From the NCBI GenBank assembly GCA_022414725.1, contig CM039463.1:37470816-37534815 (forward strand): a stretch of 64,000 nucleotides of DNA, written 5' to 3'. Source of the DNA: Microglena sp. YARC (lineage: Eukaryota > Chlorophyta > Chlorophyceae > Chlamydomonadales > Chlamydomonadaceae). Shown here one piece after another: positions 12,230 through 24,200 of this stretch; the stretch's first letter is position 1; each line of letters opens with the position of its first letter. The position numbers were made by a program, and so were the translations under genes. Below the pieces are notes generated by a model that worked only from the letters and a program-made list of their open reading frames with translations, was not told the DNA's origin and ran no database searches.

Positions 12230-15200
12230 TGTGTGTGTGTGTGTGTGTGGTGGTGGTGGGGGGTGGGGGTGGGGGGTGGGGGGCTTGGTTGGTTGGATGG
12301 TGAAATATCTTTCTTCTTCATGGACATGGGGTTGGGTCCTGAGGTAAACAAAGAGCAGTAGTTGGTTGGTAAGCTGGTGGGCGTGTGTGATGGGTGAGGG
12401 GGTTGGTTGGTTGGTTGGTTGGTTGGTTGGTTGGTTGGTTGGTTGGTTGGTTGGGTGGGTGGGTGGGTTTGTGTTTGTGGATCGGTGAGGGGGTTGGCTG
12501 GTTGGTTGGTTGGTTGGCTGACAGTTGGTTGGTGGGCTGGGGTGTGTGGGGTGGGGTGGGGGTGGGGAGGCTGGTGGGCTGGTGGGCTGGTGGGGTGTGT
12601 GTGGGAGGGTGAGGGGTCGGTTGTTTGTTTGTTTGGTTTGGTTGGCTGGTTGGTTGGTTGGTTGGTGGGCTGGTGGGCGTGTGTGTGTGGGGGGGTGAAA
12701 GTGGGTGGGTGGGTGGGTGGGTGAAGGGGTTGGTTGGTTGGTTGGTTGGTTGGTTGGTTGGTTGGTTGGTTGGTCGGATAGTGAGATTTGGTGAGTGAGT
12801 CCGAGAGCCAGTCAGAAAGGTATTTAGTTTGTTGATGATTACTGTTTATTTGTATGATTTATATTTTTATTATTATTTATTTATTGCTTATGATTTAGTC
12901 TGAGAGCCAGCCAGATAGGTCTTAAGTTTGTTGATGATTTAGTAAGTTTGGTAAGGCTATTCAGTGCCACCATTATCGTCTGTATCACAATGTTAAGCTA
13001 ACCCTACCTTTGCAACGTTGTGGGTAGCCAGCTAGGTGTGTAGTTAGTTGATGATTTAGTAAGTTTAGCTATTCAGTGCCACCATTATCGTCTGTATCGC
13101 AATGTAAAGTTAACCTTACCTTTGCAACGTTGTGGGTAGCCAGCTAGGTGTGTAGTTAGTTGATGATTTACTTAGTTTGGCTATTCAGTGCCACCATCTT
13201 ACACTGCATTAGAATCAGGGTACTTCAATTGACCAAATTGGCCAGCGCTTGAGCGCACTTGAAGAAACAAAACTGCGCTTTGTAGTGCAAACACCACACA
13301 AAATGCTTGCTGCGCCCACAGGGGGTTGCAAAAAACTGCGCGAAACGCGCAGTGGGGCTCAAAAAGGCAGCGCGCCAGCACGCAAAAGCGCGCGCTTGGA
13401 AGTAACGTGATTATAATGTGAAGAGAAACCAACCTTGGCAAAGTTGTTGGTAGCCAGCTTGGTATGTAGTTAGTTGATGATTTAGTTAGTTTAGCTACCG
13501 GTATTCAGTGCAAACAGTTTCCTCTGTATTATAATTATAATGTAAAGTGAAAGCTACCTTGGCAAAGTTGCGACGGATGCGAACGCTGGTTGTGAGTTGA
13601 TGATTTAGTTAGTTTGGCTATTCAGTGCCAACATTTTAATCTGCATTTTAATGTGAAGCGAAACCGACCTTGGCAAAGTTACGACGGAAGCGAACGTTGG
13701 TTGTCAGTTTTGGGCGCAGCTGCTCCAGATCCTTGAGAGCTGCACTCTCGCGCTCATGCTTTGGCAAAGCCATGCTGTCATCTTCTACCTGAGATTGGTG
13801 GGAGAGTGGGAGAGTGGGTGGGTGGGAGGGTGAGTAGGTGCGTGAGTGGGTGGGTGGGTGAGTGGGTGCGAGAGTGGGTGGGTGGGCACTTCGGTGGGAG
13901 GGTGAGTGGGTGCGTGAGTGGGTGAGTGGGTGAGTGGGTGAGTGGGTGGGAGCGTGGGTGGGTGCATGAGTGGGTGAGTGGGTGAGTGGGTGCGTGAGTG
14001 GGTGGGTGGGCACGTGGGTGGAGGGTGAGTGGGTGCGTGAGTGGGTGGGTGGGTGAGAGCGTGGGTGGGTGCATGAGTGGGTGGTGGGTGAGTGGGTGCG
14101 TGAGTGGGTGGGTGGGCACGTGGGTGGGAGGGTGAGAAGGTGCATGAGTGGGTGGGTGGGTGGGAGCGTGGGTGGGTGCATGAGTGGGTGGGTGGGTGAG
14201 CGGGTGCGAGAGTGGGTGGGTGCGAGAGTGGGTGGTGGGCACGTGGGTGGAGGGTGAGTGGGTGCGTGAGTGGGTGAGTGGGTGGTTGCGAGAGTGGGTG
14301 GGAGAGTAATGGGGGGGGTGGGTGGGGGTGGGGAGTAGGTGCGTGAGTTTGTGAGCGGGTGGGTGAACAGGTGGTAGGGAGAGTGAGAAGGAGGGTGAGT
14401 AGGTGAATGGGTGGGAGAGTGGGTGGGAGAGTGAGTAGGTGCGTGAGTGGGAGAGTGGGTGGGAGAGTGGGTGGGTGGGTGGGTGGTTGTGAGAGTGGGT
14501 GCGTGAGTAGGTGCGTGAGTGAGAGGTTTGGTGGGTGGGAAGGTGAGTAGGTGCGTGCGTGGGTGGGTGGGTGGTTGTGAGAGTGGGTGCGTGAGTAGGT
14601 GCGTGAGTGAGAGGTATGGTGGGTGGGAGGGTGAGTAGGTGCGTGCGTGGTGGGTGGGTGGTTGTGAGAGTGGGTGCGTGAGTAGGTGCGTGAGTGAGAG
14701 GTTTGGTGGGTGGGAGGGTGAGTAGGTGCGCGCGTGTGTGGGTGGGTGGTTGTGAGAGTGGGTGTGTGAGTAGGTGCGTGAGTGAGAGGTTTGGTGGGGT
14801 GGGAGGGTGAGTGGGTGCGTGCGTGGGTGGTGGGTGGTTGTGAGAGTGGGTGCGTGAGTAGGTGCGTGAGTGACAGGTTTGGTGGGTGGGAGGGTGAGTA
14901 GGTGCGTGCACAGGGTGGGTGGGTGGTTGTGAGAGTGGGTGCGTGAGTAGGTGCGTGAGTGAGAGGTTTAGTGGGTGGGAGGGTGAGTAGGTGCGTGCGT
15001 GGGTGGGTGGGTGGTTGTGAGAGTGGGTGCGTGAGTAGGTGCGTGAGTGAGAGGTTTGGTGGGTGGGAGGGTGAGTAGGTGCGTGCGTGGGTGGGTGGGT
15101 GGTTGTGAGAATGGGTGCGTGAGTAGGTGCGTGAGTGAGAGGTTTGGTGGGTGGGAGGGTGAGTAGGTGCGTGCACAGGGTGGGTGGGTGGTTGTGAGAG

Positions 15201-18200
15201 TGGGTGCGTGAGTAGGTGCGTGAGTGAGAGGTTTGGTGGGTGGGAGGGTGAGTAGGTGCGTGCGTGGGTGGGTGGGTGGTTGTGAGAGTGGGTGCGTGAG
15301 TAGGTGCGTGAGTGAGAGGTTTGGTGGGTGGGAGGGTGAGTAGGTGCGTGCGTGGGTGGGTGGGTGGTTGTGAGAGTGGGTGCGTGAGTAGGTGCGTGAG
15401 TGAGAGGTTTAGTGGGTGGGAGGGTGAGTGGGTGCGTGCGTGTGTGGGTGGGTGGTTGTGAGAGTGGGTGCGTGAGTAGGTGCATGAGTGAGAGGTTTGG
15501 TGGGTGGGAGGGTGAGTAGGTGCGTGCGTGGGTGGGTGGGTGGTTGTGAGAGTGGGTGCGTGAGTAGGTGCGTGAGTGAGAGGTTTGGTGGGTGGGAGGT
15601 GAGTAGGTGCGTGCGTGGGTGGGTGGGTGGTTGTGAGAGTGGGTGCGTGAGTAGGTGCGTGAGTGAGAGGTTTGGTGGGTGGGAGGGTGAGTAGGTGCGT
15701 GCGTGGGTGGGTGGGTGGTTGTGAGAGTGGGTGCGTGAGTAGGTGCGTGAGTGAGAGGTTTAGTGGGTGGAGGGTGAGTGGGTGCGTGCGTGTGTGGGTG
15801 GGTGGTTGTGAGAGTGGGTGCGTGAGTAGGTGCGTGAGTGAGAGGTTTGGTGGGTGGGAGGGTGAGTAGGTGCGTGCGTGGGTGGGTGGGTGGTTGTGAG
15901 AGTGGGTGCGTGAGTAGGTGCGTGAGTGAGAGGTTTGGTGGGTGGGAGGGTGAGTAGGTGCGTGCACAGGGCGGGTGGGTGGTTGTGAGAGTGGGTGCGT
16001 GAGTAGGTGCGTGAGTGAGAGGTTTGGTGGGTGGGAGGGTGAGTAGGTGCGTGCACAGGGTGGGTGGTGGTTGTGAGAGTGGGTGCGTGAGTAGGTGCGT
16101 GAGTGAGAGGTTTGGTGGGTGGGAGGGTGAGTAGGTGCGTGCACAGGGTGGGTGGGTGGTTGTGAGAGTGGGTGCGTGAGTAGGTGCGTGAGTGAGAGGT
16201 TTGGTGGGTGGGAGGGTGAGTAGGTGCGTGCGTGGGTGGGTGGGTGGTTGTGAGAGTGGGTGCGTGAGTAGGTGCGTGAGTGAGAGGTTTGGTGGGTGGG
16301 AGGGTGAGTAGGTGCGTGCACAGGGTGGGTGGGTGCGCTAGTTGGTGTGCACATCGACAGTTTTGGGCGCAGCTGCTCCAGATCCTTCAGAGCTGCACTC
16401 TCGCTATCATGCTTTGGCAAAGCCATGCTGTCATCTTTGACCTGGGATTGGTGGTCGCGTGGGTGGGAGAGTGGGTGGGAGGGTGAGTAGGTGCATGAGT
16501 GGGTGGGTAATTGGGTGAGGGGGTGAGTGGGTGCGTGGGTGGCTGGGTGGGCATGTGTGTGGGAGGGTGAGTAGGTACATGAGTGGGTGGGTGGGTGGGC
16601 GCGTGGGTGGGTGGGTGCGTGAGTGGCTGGGTGGGCACGTGTATGGGAGGGTGAGTAGGTGCATGAGTGGGTGAGTGGGTGGGTGGGTGCATAAGTGGGT
16701 GCATGAGTGGGTGGGTGGGTGAGTGCCTGGGTGGGTGTTCGCAAGATTTGTTGCGCACATCGACAGTTTTGGGCGCAGCTGCTCCAGATCCTTAAGAGCT
16801 GCACTCTCGCGCTCATGCTTTGGCAAAGCCATGCTGTCATCTTCTACCTGAGATTGGTGGGAGAGTGGGAGAGTGAGTGGGAGGGTGAGAAGGTGCATGA
16901 GTGGGTGGGTGGGTGGGCGCTTGGGTGGAGGGGTGAGAAGGTGCATGAGTGGGTGGGTGGGTGGGCGCGTGGGTGGGTGGGTGAGAAGGTGCATGAGTGG
17001 GTGGATGGGTGGGCGCGTGGGTGGGTGGGTGAGAAGGTGCATGAGTGGGTGGGTGGGTGGGCGCGTGGGTGGGTGGGTGAGAAGGTGCATGAGTGGGTGG
17101 GTGGGTGGCGCGTGGGTGGGTGGGGGAGAAGGTGCATGAGTGGGTGGGTGGGTGGGCGCGTGGGTGGGAGGGTGAGAAGGTGCATGATGTTAAGGGAGTA
17201 CCACAGACCTTCCTTTCGTTTTAGAAAGGGGGTCTTCTCGAACCCCTCAGGGATTTTGTGTCTTTCGAGGTTGGGCTCCTGGTAGTGATTTGGCCATTTG
17301 GGTAGGAGGCCAGAAGGGCCTGACCGGGGGGCAGGCTCGAGATTAGAGTCTCATGGTATCGGAAGGTTTGGCAAAACAGGGTCCCACGTAGCAATCGCTA
17401 CTGGTAGCTGACAAAAAACCTTTGACGTGCACCACGGCCACCACACCATGGCCACCCAACCCACCACAGACCTTCCACCCACCCAGCCCACCCGCCATAG
17501 CCACCCCACCTGGTAGCGGAAAAAACATATCTGGAGGACCATACCTCCTTGGCAGTACTGCGTGCCATCACAGATGGAGTCTCCGAGTGCAAGCCGTTCA
17601 CACTATCACACTAGCAGGACCTTCATCCTTGGCAGTACTGCGTGCCATCACAGATGGAGTCTCCGAGTGTAAGCGGTTAACACTATCACACTATCACACT
17701 AGCAGGACCGTACCTCCTTGGCAGTACTGCGTGCCATCTCAGAGGGTGTCTCCAAGTGTAAGCCGTTAACACTATCACACTAGCAGGACCGTACCTCCTT
17801 GGCAGTACAGCGTGCCATCTCAGGGGGAGTCTCCGAGTGAAAGCCATTCACACTATCACCCTATCACTTTATCAGGACCGTACATCCTTGGCAGTACTGC
17901 GCGCCATCTTAGAGGGCGTCTCAAAGTATAAACCGTTCACACTATCACACTATCACACTAACAGGACCGTACCTCCTTGGCATTACTGCGTGCTATCTCA
18001 GGAGGAGTCACCAAGTGTAAGCCGTTCACCCTTTCACCCTATCACTCTATCAGAACCGCACCTCCTTGGCAGTACTGCGTGCCATCTCAGAGGGTGTCTC
18101 CAAGTGTAAGCCGTTCACAGTGGCGAAGATAATGGGGGTCCCAGGGATCTGTTGTGTTTGGATGGGTGGCAGGCATTTAGTTGGTTGGGGTGGGGTGGAT

Positions 18201-21200
18201 GGGGGTGGGTGGCGGGGGGCAGGCATTTAGTTGGTTGGGGTGGGGTGGATGGGGGTGGGTGGCGGGGGCAGGCATTTAGTTGGTTATGGGTGGGGTGGAT
18301 GGGGGTGGCGGGTGGGGGCGTTTGTGCTTATCTTTGTACAGGTATTGGTGTTTGTGTTTGTGTTGGTGATGACATTGGTGTCTGTGTGGGTGCTTGTTTT
18401 GGTGTTAGTGTTGGTGCTGGTGTTGGTATAGATGCATGTCAGGTAAGCGCCTGTCGCATGTCGCATGTCCCCTGTCGCATGTCAGGTGAGCATTTGTCGC
18501 ATGTTGCATGTCCCCTGTCGCATGTCGCATGTTCCCTGTCGCATGTCGCATGTCAGGTGAGCACCTGTCGCATGTCGCATGTCCCCTGCCGCATGTCAGG
18601 TGAGCACCTGCCATATGTTGCATGTCCCCTGCCGCATGTCACATGTCAGGTGAGCGCCTGTCGCATGTCGCACGTCCCCTGTCACATGTCAGGTGAGCAC
18701 CTGTCACATGTCGCACGTCTCCTGTCACATTTTGCATGATTGTTTCCCGACGACGCGTCGCCAGTGCGTTTCAATTATGTCTTTGCTTGGCAACACATGG
18801 GTTTGGTGCTGCCCCCCGACCCCCTCAGGCTCCGCGCTTCGCTCTACGATGGCTGCGATGGCTACGAAATAATCCCATGTCCAGGCTTCAGTAGCCCAAG
18901 TAGCTTCTCAACCTAGCCTACAGAAATATAAAATAGAGAACTTGCCCCTTATTCGAGCTGACACCCTAAACCCTAAACCATAAACACACCTTCTGATAGT
19001 TTCAACTTACTCCCACCACCACTGCAAGTTTCAACTAACTCCCACCACCACTGCAAGTTTCAACTAAATCCCACCACCACTGCAAGTTTCAACTAACTCC
19101 CACCACCACTGCAAGTTTTTTCATCTAACTCCCACCACCACTGCAAGTTTTTTTCAACTAACTCCCACCACCACTGCAAGTGTTTTCGACTAACTCCCAC
19201 CACCACTGTAAGTTTCAACTTACTCCCACCACCACTGCAAGTTTCAACTAACTCCCACCACCACTGCAAGTTTTTTCATCTAACTCCCACCACCACTGCA
19301 AGTGTTTTCAACTAACTTCCACCACCACTGCAAGTTTCAACAAACTCCCACTCTCACCCGCCTCCAGCTTAAACCACCTCATCCCCATTGAAATCCAAGC
19401 GCCTCAAACAGCCATGTACCATCACCACGACCCACCACCACCACCTCCCACCACCTCCACCACCACCACCACACCACATCCCACCATCACCACCACCACC
19501 ACCTCCTACTACCACCACTACCTCCCACCACCACCACCACCCACCACCACCACCACCACACACCACCACCACCACGCACCACCCACCTTTCCCAAGCTCT
19601 GACGGAGTGCCTTGTCTTGAGTTGCTACCCACCAGTGGCCTCCGTTGTCCTTTCCTGCAACAGAGGCAGTTCAAAATTTAAATAATCAATTTTTAAAATT
19701 CAAATTGAAAATTTAAAATTCAAATTGAAAATTGCCAAACCTTGCCACTCGAGTGTAGGAGAAGGATCCTTTCTGTTCGTATGCACTGAGGAAGGTTACG
19801 GTGGGATTTGTTTCGCAGACCACCACTACAGCTGAGCTCGGACTACTGCTCAACGGAAGCAGGCCGTACTTTTTATTTTTTGTTTATTACATGGTCCTGT
19901 TTTTTGTCTATGCAGCGTTGCCTGCGACGCTAAAAATGGCGGAGAGTGATCGCGAGGGAGCGACAGGTGGCAACGGAAGCGAGTTAGTTACGAGGCTGTT
20001 GGCTGACGTGTCGGGCGTCATCACGGTCAGATGGATGGATGGATGGTCGGACGGACAAATGGGTAACACTGGGGGCTCCCGCCTCCCAGAAGGGGGGGCT
20101 CCGCCAAAAAACAGTGTACAAGTGGACGAGTCCCTTAAGCCTATTTGGCCTACTCCTGGACTGCAACATACATACAGTGTACATGGTCTATCAATAAATT
20201 TTAACTATATTGTAGAATTAAATGATCACTGTAGCACGTACTCAGGGCCCCCGTTGGTAATACGATTTTTGGGGGGTCAGTTCATCAGTTTTTTTTTCTT
20301 TTCAAGCCCTTCTTACTAAGGTAAGTTCCTTCGGGCAAGTCCCTTAAGCCTATTTGGCCTACCTTTGGACTGTAACATACATACATGGTTGATCAAACTT
20401 TAGGCTGCTCACCATCTGCTAGCCGAATAGTCATGGGTAGCAGAACACTTGATGACCACAAATTGATGCCCAAGTCCTCTCACCGTTTTGCTCAGCCAAG
20501 CACTCAGCAGGGTGGACCCATGTGGAACTGGGGTACTAGGCTAGTGATTTTATTTTCAGTGATATATTGCATAAACAATTGATGACCACAAATTGATGCC
20601 CAAGTCCTCTCACCGTTTTGCTCAGCCAAGCACTCAGCAGGGTGGACCCATGTGGAACTGGGGTACGAGGCTAGTGATTTTATTTTCAGTGATATATTGC
20701 ATAACAATTGATGACCACAAATTGATGCCCAAGTCCTCTCACCGTTTTGCTCAGCCAAGCACTCAGCAGGATGGACCCACGTGGAACTGGGGTACGAGGC
20801 TCGGGATTTTTATTTTCAGTGATATATTGCATAAACAATTGATGACCACAAATTGATACCCACGTCCTCTCACCGTTTTGCTCAGCCAAGCACTGAGCAG
20901 GGTGGACCCATGTGAAACTGGGGTACTAGGCTCGGGATTTTTACTTTCAGTGATTTATAGCTACTAGCGATCAGACCCATTGAAGCAATGCGGCTGAATA
21001 TCTAGAACCACGAATTGATACCTAGACCTTCTCACCGATTGCCTCAGTCAAGCACTCGTGTGCAATTTAGTATTGCGGCTGCATACCTACAACCACACAT
21101 TGCTGCTCAGATCTTATCACCGATTTGCTCAGTCAAGCACTCATGTGCAATTGAGCAATGCGGCTGAATATCTAGAACTACACATTGATGCCCTGATATT

Positions 21201-24200
21201 CTCACCGATAACCTCAGTCAAGCAATTGTGTGCGGGCTCCGCCTTGTTTTCATGTCCCCACTTGTGATGGTCAAGCTAGTGGGAGCTTATCATAGCACCA
21301 CTATGAAATGGAGTAATGCATTGGGTTGTCTAGAAGCACACATTGATGCCCACATCTTGAGATATTATCACCGATTAGCTCAGTCAAGCTCTCGTGTACA
21401 ATTGAGTAATGCGGCTGAATATCTAGAACCACACATTGATGCCCAGATCTTATCACCGATTTGCTCAGTCAAGCACTCGTGTACAATTGAGTAATGCGGC
21501 TGAATATGTAGAACCACACATTGCTGCCCAGATCTTATCACCGATTTGCTCAGTCAAGCACTCGTGTACAATTGAGTAATGCGGCTGAATATCTAGAACC
21601 ACACATTGCTGCCCAGATCTTATCACCGATTTGCTCAGTCAAGCACTCGTGTACAATTGAGTAATGCGGCTGAATATCTAGAACCACACATTGCTGCCCA
21701 GATCTTATCACCGATTTGCTCAGTCAAGCACTCGTGTACAATTGAGTAATGCGGCTGAATATCTAGAACCACACATTGCTGCCCAGATCTTATCACGATT
21801 TGCTCAGTCAAGCACTCGTGTACAATTGAGTAATGCGGCTGAATATCTAGAACCACACATTGCTGCCCAGATCTTATCACCGATTTGCTCAGTCAAGCAC
21901 TCGTGTACAATTGAGTAATGCGGCTGAATATCTAGAACCACACATTGCTGCCCAGATCTTATCACCGATTTGCTCAGTCAAGCACTCGTGTACAATTGAG
22001 TAATGCGGCTGAATATCTAGAACCACACATTGCTGCCCAGATCTTATCACCGATTTGCTCAGTCAAGCACTCGTGTACAATTGAGTAATGCGGCTGAATA
22101 TCTAGAACCACACATTGCTGCCCAGATCTTATCACCGATTTGCTCAGTCAAGCACTCGTGTACAATTGAGTAATGCGGCTGAATATCTAGAACCACACAT
22201 TGCTGCCCAGATCTTATCACCGATTTGCTCAGTCAAGCACTCGTGTACAATTGAGTAATGCGGCTGAATATCTAGAACCACACATTGCTGCCCAGATCTT
22301 ATCACCGATTTGCTCAGTCAAGCACTCGTGTACAATTGAGTAATGCGGCTGAATATCTAGAACCACACATTGCTGCCCAGATCTTATCACCGATTTGCTC
22401 AGTCAAGCACTCGTGTACAATTGAGTAATGCGGCTGAATATCTAGAACCACACATTGCTGCCCAGATCTTATCACCGATTTGCTCAGTCAAGCACTCGTG
22501 TACAATTGAGTAATGCGGCTGAATATCTAGAACCACACATTGCTGCCCAGATCTTATCACCGATTTGCTCAGTCAAGCACTCGTGTACAATTGAGTAATG
22601 CGGCTGAATATCTAGAACCACACATTGCTGCCCAGATCTTATCACCGATTTGCTCAGTCAAGCACTCGTGTACAATTGAGTAATGCGGCTGAATATCTAG
22701 AACCACACATTGCTGCCCAGATCTTATCACCGATTTGCTCAGTCAAGCACTCGTGTACAATTGAGTAATGCGGCTGAATATCTAGAACCACACATTGCTG
22801 CCCAGATCTTATCACCGATTTGCTCAGTCAAGCACTCGTGTACAATTGAGTAATGCGGCTGAATATCTAGAACCACACATTGCTGCCCAGATCTTATCAC
22901 CGATTTGCTCAGTCAAGCACTCGTGTACAATTGAGTAATGCGGCTGAATATCTAGAACCACACATTGCTGCCCAGATCTTATCACCGATTTGCTCAGTCA
23001 AGCACTCGTGTACAATTGAGTAATGCGGCTGAATATCTAGAACCACACATTGCTGCCCAGATCTTATCACCGATTTGCTCAGTCAAGCACTCGTGTACAA
23101 TTGAGTAATGCGGCTGAATATCTAGAACCACACATTGCTGCCCAGATCTTATCACCGATTTGCTCAGTCAAGCACTCGTGTACAATTGAGTAATGCGGCT
23201 GAATATCTAGAACCACACATTGCTGCCCAGATCTTATCACCGATTTGCTCAGTCAAGCACTCGTGTACAATTGAGTAAAGCGGCTGAATATCTAGAACCA
23301 CACATTGCTGCCCAGATCTTATCACCGATTTGCTCAGTCAAGCACTCGTGTACAATTGAGTAATGCGGCTGAATATCTAGAACCACACATTGATGCCCTG
23401 TTATTCCCACCGATTTGCTCAGTCAAGCACTCGTGTACAATTGAGTAATGCGGCTGAATATCTAGAACCACACATTGCTGCCCAGATCTTATCACCGATT
23501 TGCTCAGTCAAGCACTCATGTGCAATGGAGCAATGCAGCTGCATATCTAGAACCACAAATTGATGCCCTGTTATTCTCACCGATTTGCTCAGTCAAGCAC
23601 TCGTGTACAATTGAGTAATGCGGCTGAATATCTAGAACCACACATTGCTGCCCAGATCTGATCACCAATTTGCTCAGTCAAGCACTCATGTGCAATTGAG
23701 CAATGCAGCTGCATATCTAGAACCACAAATTGCTGCCCTGTTATTCTCACCGATTTGCTCAGTCAAGCACTCGTGTACAATTGAGTAATGCGGCTGAATA
23801 TCTAGAACCACACATTGCTGCCCAGATCTTATCACCGATTTGCTCAGTCAAGCACTCATGTGCAATTGAGCAATGCGGCTGCATATCTAGAACCACAAAT
23901 TGATGCCCTGTTATTCTCACCGATTTGCTCAGTCAAGCACTCGTGTACAATTGAGTAATGCGGCTGAATATCTAGAACCACACATTCCTGCCCAGATCTG
24001 ATCACCGATTTGCTCAGTCAAGCACTCATGTGCAATTGAGTAATGCGGCTGCATATCTAGAACCACAAATTGATGCCCTGTTATTCTCACCGATTTGCTC
24101 AGTCAAGCACTCGTGTACAATTGAGTAATGCGGCTGAATATCTAAAACCACACATTGCTGCCCAGATCTTATCACCGATTTGCTCAGTCAAGCACTCATG

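Noticed and set aside
11845..12724. GWLVGWLV and NQPTNQPT open frames (also at 28052-28457)
   Set aside because: GGTT arrays lack stops in several frames on both strands; the sequence lies in UTP23 introns 6 and 1.
13778..16840. 1020-residue minus-strand open frame ([11 protein letters not shown] type)
   Set aside because: It is the stop-free reading of a GTGGGTGA minisatellite within UTP23 intron 5. Composition and period explain it completely; only the short exon 6 copies inside are protein-like.
19801..20319. 172-residue plus-strand open frame
   Set aside because: Runs through two dispersed repeats and lies inside a UTP23 intron on the other strand; no family resemblance.
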